From JAKASX01 sp035534495 (lineage in GTDB: Bacteria > Acidobacteriota > Terriglobia > Acidiferrales > UBA7541): 64,000 nucleotides of DNA. The stretch lies in the NCBI GenBank assembly GCA_035534495.1, contig DATLRW010000052.1, positions 1 through 64,000 on the forward strand, read 5' to 3'. The notes beneath the pieces were generated by a model. That model saw nothing but the letters and a program-made list of their open reading frames with translations. It did no database searches and was not told the origin of the DNA. Position numbers and translations under genes: made by a program. This document shows positions 35,694-43,362 of the stretch, in pieces (within the stretch, counting starts at the first letter, position 1; every line of letters begins with the position of its first letter).

Positions 35694-36131
35694 ATGAATC
35701 TGCTGGGGCGCGCGGTGTTCGCGCTCGTGCGGTGGCGGGCGCGGAACGGACTCGCCGGCGACGGCGGCACGGGACGGCGCACGGGAATCCGCGGGGAAAC
35801 GTACGCCTATTGGTTCTTGCGCAGGCAGGGCTACCTGCTGGTGGCGCGCAATTACCAGATTCCGGGTCTGCGCGGCGAGGTCGATCTGGTGGGCTACGAC
35901 GGCCCGCAGCTGGCGTTCGTCGAGGTGAAGACGCGCACGGCCGAGAATGCCGAGCCGGAACTGGCGGTGACGGCCGAAAAACAGCGCCTGCTCACCCGCA
36001 TGGCCCGGCGGTTTCTGGCCGAACGCCATATTCGCGATACCGTATGGAGATTCGATGTGGTGGCCATCCGGAGCCGGCCCGGCCGCCCGCCCGACGTGCG
36101 CCTGTATAAAGGCGCCTTTGGGGAAAAATGA
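35694..36131 (+). CDS. YraN/UPF0102 family nuclease-like protein
   Basis: 145 residues with the PD-(D/E)XK pattern of the YraN family: RGETYAYWFLRRQGYLLVARNY, then RGEVDLVGYDGPQLAFVEVKTRT, where E, D and E-x-K are predicted catalytic residues. Family members are thought to act on DNA or Holliday junctions; the role is not settled. ATG 35694 lies 3 bp after the methyltransferase stop. Confidence 0.88.
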   Translation: MNLLGRAVFALVRWRARNGLAGDGGTGRRTGIRGETYAYWFLRRQGYLLVARNYQIPGLRGEVDLVGYDGPQLAFVEVKTRTAENAEPELAVTAEKQRLLTRMARRFLAERHIRDTVWRFDVVAIRSRPGRPPDVRLYKGAFGEK

Positions 36132-36208
36132 CCGCCCAGGGGGCAGGTGGGCTGTGTCGTGTGAGTAGGGGGGGTATCGATTTCCACAGGTTGTCCACTG
36201 AAGCAATG

Positions 36209-36237
36209 CTTTTAGCGCTTGCCTAACCATATATAAT
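36209..36237 (+). promoter_or_regulatory. Possible promoter upstream of galT
   Basis: A perfect TATAAT -10 at 36232-36237 with a weak -35 (CTTTTA, 36209-36214, 17-bp spacing) about 82 bp before the galT start. Only the -10 is convincing. Confidence 0.4.
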
Positions 36238-36318
36238 GAGGAAGTGCGGGAATGAGGAAGGCACGCGGGGTTAGTTGCCCTTCCGGCATACGTGCGGGAG
36301 GCTGAGGAGGCAAACGGG

Positions 36319-37320
36319 TTGCCTGAACTGAGGAAAGACCCGATCACCCACCGCTGGGTGATCATCTCAACCGACCGCGCCAAAAGACCTAGCGACTTCG
36401 CCAAGTCGAGTGTGGAAATCAAAGGGAACGGTGTGTGTCCCTTTTGTTATGGCAATGAAGCCAAGACACCACCGGAAATTATGGCTTACTCCCAGAACGG
36501 CCGTCAGGCCAACGGCCCGGGCTGGAGCGTTCGCGTCGTTCCGAACAAATTCCCGGCGCTGGGCATCGAAGGGTCGCTCGACCGGCAGGGCATCGGCCTG
36601 TTCGACCGGATGAACGGCATCGGCGCCCATGAAGTGATCATCGAGACGCCCGAGCATCGAAGCACCTTGGCTTCGATGTCGGAGCCGCAAGTCGAGCAGG
36701 TGCTGTGCGCGTACCGCGACCGCATGGTCGACTTGAAAAACGACAAGCGGTTTCGCTACGTGCTCGTATTCAAGAATTACGGCGAAGCGGCCGGGGCCTC
36801 GCTCGAGCATACGCATTCCCAGTTGATTGCCCTGGCCATCATTCCCAAGCAGGTTCACGAGGAACTCGAGAACGCCCGGCGCTACTTCGAGGAGAAGGAG
36901 CGGTGCATTTTCTGCGACATCGTCCGGCAGGAATGCGAGGACGGCTCGCGTCTGATCGCCGAGAACGATCACTGCATCGCGCTGGCTCCCTACGCGCCGC
37001 GCTTCCCCTTCGAGACCTGGGTGCTGCCGAAGGCGCACGGCTCCGCTTTTGAGATCGAACCGGCGGCGGTGATTTCCAGCGCCGCGTCGATGCTGCGCAA
37101 TATGCTGCAGCGGCTCGATCAGGCGCTCGACCACCCGCCCTATAACTTCGTCGTTCACAGCTCCCCGATCGGCGAAGAGCGGAATGAACATTACCACTGG
37201 CACATCGAAATGATGCCCACGCTCACCAAGGTCGCCGGCTTCGAGTGGGGCACCGGTTTCTACATCAATCCCACCCCGCCCGAGGAATCGGCTCGCTTCC
37301 TGCGCGAAGCCGAGGGATAA
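36319..37320 (+). CDS. galT: Galactose-1-phosphate uridylyltransferase
   Basis: 333 residues of the HIT superfamily. ELRKDPITHRWVIISTDRAKRP is the GalT N terminus, with zinc-type cysteines (CPFC near residue 37). The active-site H-x-H-x-Q (LEHTHSQLIALAI) and NEHYHWHIEMMPTLTK follow. It exchanges UMP between UDP-glucose and galactose-1-phosphate in the Leloir pathway. The HTHSQ variant belongs to the branch also containing Ap4A/ADP-glucose phosphorylase relatives, so the substrate is not certain. TTG 36319 has GAGGAGG at 36304-36310; GTG 36292 is an in-frame alternative. Confidence 0.85.
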   Translation: MPELRKDPITHRWVIISTDRAKRPSDFAKSSVEIKGNGVCPFCYGNEAKTPPEIMAYSQNGRQANGPGWSVRVVPNKFPALGIEGSLDRQGIGLFDRMNGIGAHEVIIETPEHRSTLASMSEPQVEQVLCAYRDRMVDLKNDKRFRYVLVFKNYGEAAGASLEHTHSQLIALAIIPKQVHEELENARRYFEEKERCIFCDIVRQECEDGSRLIAENDHCIALAPYAPRFPFETWVLPKAHGSAFEIEPAAVISSAASMLRNMLQRLDQALDHPPYNFVVHSSPIGEERNEHYHWHIEMMPTLTKVAGFEWGTGFYINPTPPEESARFLREAEG

Positions 37321-37530
37321 ACCCCGCGCGGTTGCCTCTGGCCGGCCCCGCCGTGTCCGGGTTTCGCCCGGCGGGATAGGAAGGCGGGCCGCCTCACCGA
37401 ATCGCCCCTCAAGCCCGAGGCGTGCGATACCCCCTGCGCTGTCTGGCTCGAACAAAACTGCCTTCCTTCGGGTGAAATGCGGCGCCACGGTTTTCCGCCA
37501 CACGATTGACATTTGGGGGATGCGATCCGG

Positions 37531-38139
37531 CTACTGCCCGCCCAGGCCGGGCAATGAGCGCGTGTGGTTGAACGTATACTCGCCGAGCAGGCTCTCGCGG
37601 CCGGATTCATCGAGCTCGACCAGACGCGCGATCATGACGAAGTCCGGCGCGGCCTTCAAGAGGCGTATCGACTCCTGGTAGAGAATATCGCTCGCCCCGG
37701 GACGAACCGGGATGTCCGGCGGGCGAAGCAGTTCGGTGCGGTGTTCATCGCAGATGCAAAGATCGACGCGCTTTGCCCCGCTCAGATTCGCGGCCAGGCG
37801 CGCGACCAGGATGTCGTCTTCGGCCGTCACCGTGCAGGCAACGCTGCCTCCCGGCGGCGGGGCGTATTCTCGAACACGCAAGCCTTCTTTCGCCGCGCTC
37901 TCGATGAATGCGTCGCTCACAACCATCCGCAGGGACCCTTCGCGGGCCAGGCCGCGAATCCCTTCGGTCAGAGCGATCACCTCGCGGAGACTCGCCCCGC
38001 ACAGGTCGCAGGCCAGCAGATGCTCCTCGACGGCCTTTTCTTCCGAATCCGGCAGCCGGCCGAGCCAATCGTCGGCGAGGACGGCCGCATCGATGGGACG
38101 CGCACAGCGGAGCGGATTGTCTTTGCTCGGCATCGTCAT
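37531..38139 (-). CDS. Anti-sigma factor with zinc-binding HC2 finger
   Basis: 202 residues from ATG 38139, whose ATGA overlaps the sigma-factor stop at 38136-38138, so the two are translationally coupled. Residues about 35-60 (EEKAVEEHLLACDLCGASL) carry the H-x3-C-x2-C zinc anti-sigma motif. The rest has no clear transmembrane helix, so it seems soluble or peripheral; the C-terminal domain (VARLAANLSGAKRVDLCICDEHR) is a beta-sandwich-like sensor of unknown input. Predicted to hold the ECF sigma encoded just upstream. Confidence 0.8.
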   Translation of the reverse strand: MTMPSKDNPLRCARPIDAAVLADDWLGRLPDSEEKAVEEHLLACDLCGASLREVIALTEGIRGLAREGSLRMVVSDAFIESAAKEGLRVREYAPPPGGSVACTVTAEDDILVARLAANLSGAKRVDLCICDEHRTELLRPPDIPVRPGASDILYQESIRLLKAAPDFVMIARLVELDESGRESLLGEYTFNHTRSLPGLGGQ

Positions 38140-38681
38140 GCGGATGCCCCCATACACTCGCGCAGTTGATGGATCGCCCGATGGCGGATCACTCGCAGGT
38201 TGGCTTCCGAGATGCCCAGGAGGCTAGCGACATCCCCGCCGGTCCGCTCGTCGTAAAAGGTCATGACGATCGCCGTGCGCTCGCGCTCTTTCAGGCCCTC
38301 CATGCAGCGAGCCAGTTGTTCATGGTCGAGGTGCGGCGTGGACGGCTGGACCGATACCGGCAGCTCCGCCGCAAACTGCTCGAGCAGGCGTTCTTTTCTT
38401 TGAACGCCGCGGCGCAGGTCGAGCACGGTCATCCGGCACGTTCCCAGCACGAAAGAGGCGAGTTTCTCCGGTTCCCGCAGGGCGCCCGCCCGCAGAGTTT
38501 GCAGCGTCGCCATGAGGACCTGCTGCGTGAGGTCATCCGCGGCCTGTGCGTCGCGCAAGTGACGCAATCCATAGAGCCGAACGCGCGGCGCCATGCGGCG
38601 AAACAGCTCGGTCTTGGCTTCCGGATCGTTTCCGGCGCCGATTTGCCGCACCAGTTCGGCATCGGTCAGGCCAAGTTGCAT
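38136..38681 (-). CDS. ECF-type RNA polymerase sigma factor
   Basis: 181 residues. Region 2 (AELFRRMAPRVRLYGLRHLRDAQAADDLTQQVLMATLQ-like pattern) contains the DAQAADDLTQQV core, and region 4 (LARCMEGLKERERTAIVMTFYDERTGGDVASLLGISEANLRVIRHRAIHQLRE) has the helix-turn-helix. It directs transcription to its own regulon. ATG 38681 was chosen over GTG 38687. It is followed at once by the anti-sigma gene. Upstream it faces the DinB gene across a region with TATGTG half-sites (38685-38726). Confidence 0.85.
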   Translation of the reverse strand: MQLGLTDAELVRQIGAGNDPEAKTELFRRMAPRVRLYGLRHLRDAQAADDLTQQVLMATLQTLRAGALREPEKLASFVLGTCRMTVLDLRRGVQRKERLLEQFAAELPVSVQPSTPHLDHEQLARCMEGLKERERTAIVMTFYDERTGGDVASLLGISEANLRVIRHRAIHQLRECMGASA

Positions 38682-38684
38682 CAG

Positions 38685-38726
38685 CACATATTTTATGTGT
38701 GACGGGGAGGCTGCTCGTTACACATA
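38685..38726. promoter_or_regulatory. Triple TATGTG half-site operator
   Basis: Three TATGTG-type half-sites: CACATA (38685-38690), TATGTGTGACG (38694-38704) and its near-perfect reverse CGTTACACATA (38716-38726; one mismatch over 11). The arm-to-arm centre distance is 22 bp, two helix turns, the spacing expected for a dimeric regulator. It lies in the divergent ECF-sigma/DinB intergenic region, overlapping the sigma gene's start region. Confidence 0.55.
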
Positions 38727-38810
38727 GGGGATTGAGATGTGGCCGATTGTACTTGGATGGTCCTCTCACGGACAAGAAGCGAAGATGTCTCTTAAACAAA
38801 GGAGAATTTC

Positions 38811-39314
38811 ATGGACCCTAAAGAAGCCAAGACTGTCGCTGAGTTCCTCGTAACTGATTTCAGAAACGAAATGCAGACAACCCTGCGCGTCATCCAGGCA
38901 GTCCCGAGCAGCCATTTCGGCTACCGGCCGGATACGAAGTCCAAGACCGGTCTGGGGCTCGTCCGGCATATCGCTCTTGAGGACGAGTGGCTGCTGAACT
39001 GCATCGCGAACGGCGAATTCGCCCCTCGGCCCGATGATTCCGACGCCTGCGGAATTATGAGTCCGGCCGACGCTGCCGCCCGTTACAAAGAAAACGTGCC
39101 GCCCGCCCTCGACCGCGTGCGCGCCATGTCCGGCGAGAACTTGATGAAAGTCATCGACTTGCTCGGCATCATCCAGGCTCCTGGAATCAACTTCCTGGCG
39201 ATGGCCGCCAAGCACTCGGTTCACCACCGCGGCCAGCTCAGCACCTACCTGCGCCCGATGGGCGGTAAGGTCCCGGGAATCTACGGGCCTTCGGCCGACA
39301 CGCAGCAGCAATAA
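38811..39314 (+). CDS. DinB-fold protein (copy 1)
   Basis: 167 residues of the DinB/YfiT four-helix-bundle family: FRNEMQTTLRVIQAVPSSHFGYRPDTKSKTGL near the start, RHIALEDEWLLNCI in the middle and KHSVHHRGQLSTYLRPMGGKVPG at the end, where histidines (H in RHIALEDE, HHRGQ) bind metal. DinB proteins act as thiol or metal-linked stress or epoxide/thiol S-transferases; the substrate here is unknown. It is divergent from the ECF sigma operon, and a close copy occurs at 40540-41235. Confidence 0.85.
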   Translation: MDPKEAKTVAEFLVTDFRNEMQTTLRVIQAVPSSHFGYRPDTKSKTGLGLVRHIALEDEWLLNCIANGEFAPRPDDSDACGIMSPADAAARYKENVPPALDRVRAMSGENLMKVIDLLGIIQAPGINFLAMAAKHSVHHRGQLSTYLRPMGGKVPGIYGPSADTQQQ

Positions 39315-39574
39315 CGCCGAACCGGCTGGAGCGCGGGGCGGCGCGAGGTAGCGCAAGCAGGGGGTCGACAACCGGCGTTTATCTGTAACGGAGAGGCCGC
39401 ACGTTATGCATAATGAGCCCAACGGGGCCTATCTGCCTTCTGCTCTGTACTGATCCGCAAAATGAAGCTCGAACGGCGGATCGCATTTTTAAATGAGTTA
39501 GTGGCGCTTCACTCTTCGAGAAGCGTTTTGGGTAGGGCCGCCAAGCGGATTTCTCGAAGAAAAGGAGAACAGAA

Positions 39575-40330
39575 ATGATCACGAATCAAGAAGCCGGCAC
39601 CCGTATCGACGAGGTCTCCACGGGAATCTGTCGCGTCTCGACGCCGCTCGACGTCATTCCCGGGGGATTCAGCGCGAATTCCTATCTGATTGCCGACGAC
39701 CAGCCCCTGCTGTTCCACGCTGGATACCGGAAGCTATTCCCGCTCACCATGGAAGCCATCGGTAAAGTCTTGCCGGCCCGAAAGCTTCGCTGGATCGGCG
39801 GATCGCATTTCGAAGGCGACGAATTTGGCGCGCTGAACGAATTCCTGGCGGCCGCGCCCGAGGCGACGGCGTTCGGAGCGGAAATCGGCGTCCTGACCTC
39901 GCTCAACGACTTTGGCTCCCGACCGGCCCGCGGCTTGGCCGACGGCGAGGAATTTTCCATCGGTAGCCGCCGGATGAAGTGGTTCTACACGCCGCATGTT
40001 CCGCACGGCTGGGACTGCGGCATCCTGTTCGATCTGTCCTCGAAGACGCTGCTCTGCGGCGATCTGTTCACGCAGCCGGGCTCGAATTTGCCGCCCGTGA
40101 CCGAATCGGAGCTGCTCAGCGCGAGCGAGGGGATGCGCGACATGATGGACTATTACGCGCACGCCAGAAATACCTCCGCGACCCTGGAACGCCTGGCGTC
40201 GCTCGGGCCCTCGCTGCTGGCTTGCCAGCACGGCAGCGCCTATCGTGGCAACGGCGCCGCGCTGCTGCGCGAGCTGGACGCGGCCATCGAGAAGGGAAGC
40301 GCGAAAATCGCGGAGCAATCCGCGGGATAA
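39575..40330 (+). CDS. MBL-fold metallohydrolase, flavodiiron-like ligand set
   Basis: 251 residues of the metallo-beta-lactamase fold. The metal motif reads SHFEGDEFG in place of the usual H-x-H-x-D-H, so it resembles the flavodiiron H-x-E-x-D arrangement rather than a hydrolase. The remaining histidines and aspartates lie at HVPHGWDCG and LLCGDLFTQPG, and QHGSAYRG completes it. ATG 39575 follows AAGGAGAAC. The flanking DinB-fold genes suggest one functional group (three genes spanning 38.8-41.2 kb). No flavodoxin domain is attached, so an oxygen/peroxide reductase role is uncertain. Confidence 0.78.
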   Translation: MITNQEAGTRIDEVSTGICRVSTPLDVIPGGFSANSYLIADDQPLLFHAGYRKLFPLTMEAIGKVLPARKLRWIGGSHFEGDEFGALNEFLAAAPEATAFGAEIGVLTSLNDFGSRPARGLADGEEFSIGSRRMKWFYTPHVPHGWDCGILFDLSSKTLLCGDLFTQPGSNLPPVTESELLSASEGMRDMMDYYAHARNTSATLERLASLGPSLLACQHGSAYRGNGAALLRELDAAIEKGSAKIAEQSAG

Positions 40331-40539
40331 CCGCCAGAGCCGGCCGCCGCGTTGCGCCGGCATTCGCGCGAAGACGAGTACATCGACGTACTGCGGGCCG
40401 TTGCCCACGGTCTTCGAACAGAGCGCGTCTCCGCGTATCGGAACCGGGGCGAACCCGCTGAGGGATGTCATAATCGTTGCCAGTGTAGCGGTGAGATTGA
40501 ATCATTCAAGGAACCAGCCAGAGACTACCGAGGAAAGGA

Positions 40540-41235
40540 ATGCGAATGAATCCAGTAGAAGCGAAACTCATTGCCGATTTTCTATTGGCCGAAATGGCCC
40601 TCGAGGCTCCGACGACGACTCGAGTGTTTGGCGCCGTGCCGGCCGGCCGGCTTGATTACAAGCCCGACCCGGCCTCGAAGACGGCGCTCGGGTTGCTGCG
40701 TCACATTACGCTCGAGGACGAATGGTTGCTGACGGCAGTTGCCAACGGGCAATTCGTTCCGCCTCCGGACGACTCGGACGCTTGCGGGATTATGACGCCC
40801 GAGGACGCCATCGCCCGCTACAACAAGAGAATTCCTCCGGCCATGGAGCGCGTGAGGGCTCTTTCCGGCGACGAGCTTGTCCGCCAGATCGATATGTTTG
40901 GAGTCATGCAACTGCCCGCGGTCAATTTTCTCTCCCTGACTGTGAAGCACTCGGTCCACCATCGCGCTCAGCTCAGTACCTATTTGCGTGCGATGGGGGG
41001 CAAAGTTCCCGGAATTTACGGTCCGAGCGCTGATACGACAAGGAAGCAGTCAACCAGGCTTTCACTCTGCCAGGGGAACCCGGCTGACGGCAGGACCCGG
41101 AGGGGCGCGCTTTCGCCGCGTTCCGCAAACGGTTCGTGTCGATTCAGCCGGATAACCCGGCATTCCTCCCTGCCTTTCCGGTCGACCGGGAGCCTTTGCG
41201 CCAAGCTTTCCCGTTCAAGACCCCAAGCAACCTGA
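40540..41235 (+). CDS. DinB-fold protein (copy 2) with read-through tail
   Basis: 231 residues in this reading. Residues 1-167 are collinear with the DinB-fold protein at 38811-39314 (RHITLEDEWLLTAV, KHSVHHRAQLSTYLRAMGGKVPGIYGPSADT). The first copy ends four residues after GIYGPSADT, but here the frame runs on for over 60 more residues rich in R, S, T and P and without family similarity. A lost stop codon or a small indel is the simplest reading, so the C-terminal tail is probably not conserved. ATG 40540 or 40546. Confidence 0.78.
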   Translation: MRMNPVEAKLIADFLLAEMALEAPTTTRVFGAVPAGRLDYKPDPASKTALGLLRHITLEDEWLLTAVANGQFVPPPDDSDACGIMTPEDAIARYNKRIPPAMERVRALSGDELVRQIDMFGVMQLPAVNFLSLTVKHSVHHRAQLSTYLRAMGGKVPGIYGPSADTTRKQSTRLSLCQGNPADGRTRRGALSPRSANGSCRFSRITRHSSLPFRSTGSLCAKLSRSRPQAT

Positions 41236-41364
41236 CGTATGATGGTGCAAACGGCTGGGCTGGACTGCTCTTGCACCGCTGAAACTTACTCGTGTCGAAA
41301 CGGCTCAAACGGAATTCCCCAGCTAGCGGCTGCCGTCTGCCATGGGGTTTCGCAGGGGGATTGA

Positions 41365-42888
41365 ATGAGCAAGCCGCCAGGTAACCGCCCGCCAGGTAAC
41401 CGCCCGCCAGGTAACCGCAAGATAGCCGTCATTGGAGCAGGCATCGCGGGACTCTGCGCCGCTGTCTACGCGCGGCGATCCGGCTACGAGGTCGAACTGT
41501 TCGAACAGCATGAGTCGGCCGGGGGGCTGGCGACGAGCTGGCGCAGGGGAGACTACAAGTTCGAGATGTGCCTCCATTGGCTGCTCGGTTCGAACCCCGG
41601 CGGTCGGATGCATGCGCGATGGCAGGAGGTGTTCGACATCGATAAATTGACGTTCGTCGATCCGGAAGAATACGCGCGTCTGGAAACCGAACACGGCGAA
41701 TCGCTCAGTATCTACGCGGACGTCGACCGCATGGAAGCCGGGCTGCTCAAGTGCGCGCCGCAAGACGCCGAGCAGATTCGCCGCCTGGCCGCCGCCGTTC
41801 GCAGCCTCTCGAAATTCGAGATGCCCGATCCCTCCGACCCCTGGCCTCGCCGGTGGAAGACTTTGCTGTACGACATGCCGCAACTGCCCCTGCTGCGGCA
41901 GTTTTCCCGGTTGACCGTCGCGGAGTACGGCGAGCGATTCACCCATCCGCTCGTGAAAAGCTTCTTCCGGGGCGGCGAAATCGACCGGATGTCCACGCTG
42001 GCGCTGATCTTCACTCTCGCCTGGATGAGCGCGCGAAACGCCGGCTACCCCATCGGCGGTTCTCAGGCGGTGATCCGGCCTATCGCCGAGAAATTCGCGA
42101 GTCTCGGCGGGCGCTTGCGGTTCGGGACGAAGGTTGAAAAAATCCTCGTCGAAGGGAAAGCGGCCGCCGGCGTGCAATTGGCCGGCGGGGAAACCGTCGC
42201 GGCCGATTGGGTGATCTCCGCCGCCGATGGCCACGCCACGATTTACGAACTTCTCGCCGGCCGGTACGCGGACGAGGTCACCGAACATACCTATGGCACG
42301 CTTGAAACGTTCCCCTCGTTCCTGCAAGTGTCGCTGGGAGTCGCGCTCGATCTTTCACGCCAGCCTGCTTTCCTGACGCGAATCCTCGACGCCCCATTCG
42401 TTGTGGATCCGGGCGCCGCCCTTCGCCAAATCTCGTTTCGCTTTTTCCACTATGATCCGACCTTCGCGCCGCCCGGGAAAACGGCGGTCACCTGCTTCCT
42501 TCCCACGCGGAATTTTGCGTATTGGGTGCAACTGCACGATCAGAACCCGGGAACCTATCAAGCGGAGAAGGAACGCGTAGCCGATGCCGTCGCCGCCATT
42601 CTCGAAAAATGCGTGCCCGGCCTGCGCCGGGCCATCGAGGTGATCGACGTGTCCACTCCAGCCACCGTCATCCGCCTCACGGGCAACTGGAAGGGAAGCA
42701 TGGAGGGCTGGCTCTTGACGCCTGCCGCCGGCTTCAAACCCTTGCGGGACACCCTGCCCGGTCTCCGGCGGTTCCGGATGGTCGGCCAATGGGTCCGGCC
42801 GGGGGGCGGGTTGCCTTCGGGCCTGATGACCGCGCGTTCCGCCATTCAATCGGTCTGCAAGCAAGACCGGATTCCCTTCGCCGTCTGA
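41365..42888 (+). CDS. FAD-dependent CrtI-like oxidoreductase
   Basis: 507 residues. Residues about 17-45 carry the Rossmann fold KIAVIGAGIAGLCAAVYARRSGYEVELFEQ with GGLATSW, the phytoene-desaturase-type N terminus; IPFAV-type C-terminal segment and GQWVRPGGGLPSGLMTARS give the FAD-binding end. Enzymes of this group desaturate or saturate carotenoids or oxidise retinoid-like substrates; no carotenoid genes are adjacent. The N terminus contains three tandem PPGNR units encoded by an exact 15-bp repeat (41374-41418), before the fold proper. Confidence 0.85.
   Translation: MSKPPGNRPPGNRPPGNRKIAVIGAGIAGLCAAVYARRSGYEVELFEQHESAGGLATSWRRGDYKFEMCLHWLLGSNPGGRMHARWQEVFDIDKLTFVDPEEYARLETEHGESLSIYADVDRMEAGLLKCAPQDAEQIRRLAAAVRSLSKFEMPDPSDPWPRRWKTLLYDMPQLPLLRQFSRLTVAEYGERFTHPLVKSFFRGGEIDRMSTLALIFTLAWMSARNAGYPIGGSQAVIRPIAEKFASLGGRLRFGTKVEKILVEGKAAAGVQLAGGETVAADWVISAADGHATIYELLAGRYADEVTEHTYGTLETFPSFLQVSLGVALDLSRQPAFLTRILDAPFVVDPGAALRQISFRFFHYDPTFAPPGKTAVTCFLPTRNFAYWVQLHDQNPGTYQAEKERVADAVAAILEKCVPGLRRAIEVIDVSTPATVIRLTGNWKGSMEGWLLTPAAGFKPLRDTLPGLRRFRMVGQWVRPGGGLPSGLMTARSAIQSVCKQDRIPFAV
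41374..41418 (+). repeat. Tandem 15-bp repeat encoding PPGNR x3
   Basis: CCGCCAGGTAACCGC occurs three times in a row at 41374-41388, 41389-41403 and 41404-41418, within codons 4-18 of the oxidoreductase gene. The unit is a multiple of three, so copy number can change without a frameshift. Confidence 0.8.
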
Positions 42889-42975
42889 CGGAGCGGCGGG
42901 CAATCCGCGCGAAGCCGGCGCCCCTCATCGCCCGCAGGAGCCGGGCCCTGTGCTACGCTACGATTCCGCAACCAC

Positions 42976-43074
42976 GGAGGCGAAAGGGGTCCGGTGATCC
43001 TCCCGGCCTTCAAAGCCGGCGATCCGGCTCTCGACGAGTCGGATGGTGGGTTCGACTCCCACACGCTTCCGCCA
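42976..43074 (+). tRNA. selC: tRNA-Sec (anticodon UCA)
   Basis: 99 nt. The acceptor 5' strand GGAGGCG pairs with CGCTTCC, and GCCA follows (encoded CCA). The anticodon stem CCGGC/GCCGG encloses loop CTTCAAA with anticodon TCA. A very long variable arm (ATCCGGCTC...GAGTCGGAT) and a long D-arm are typical of selenocysteine tRNA. The T-arm reads GTGGG TTCGACT CCCAC. It shows the genome can charge Sec tRNA and read UGA as selenocysteine with the right SECIS; selA/selB are not in the window. Confidence 0.92.
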
Positions 43075-43362
43075 AAGTCCCGTTCAAAAAAAACGAGTTC
43101 CCCTCGCCAGGAATGAGAGGACACAGGGTTCAAGAAGGTGTAATATGCGCCGGAGCCGATTTGAGGGCCTGCAAAGCAGTGCGGGATATGCTGGTCAATA
43201 CGCAGAAGGAGGCCTCGTCAGGCGGGCCTCACCAGACGGGCCTCGGCAGAGGGGAAATGGCCGAATGAACGCAGAAAGTTACCTTCCTACCAGAACAGGT
43301 CTGAAACAGTCGCATGGTCTCCCGACGTCCTGCAGGATTGAAAAGGAAACGACAGTAGCGGC

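Noticed and set aside
36182..36200. Two DnaA-box-like strings (TTTCCACAG and TTGTCCACT)
   Set aside because: Both differ from TTATNCACA, there is no AT-rich unwinding region or dnaA/dnaN, and galT follows. Not evidence of an origin.
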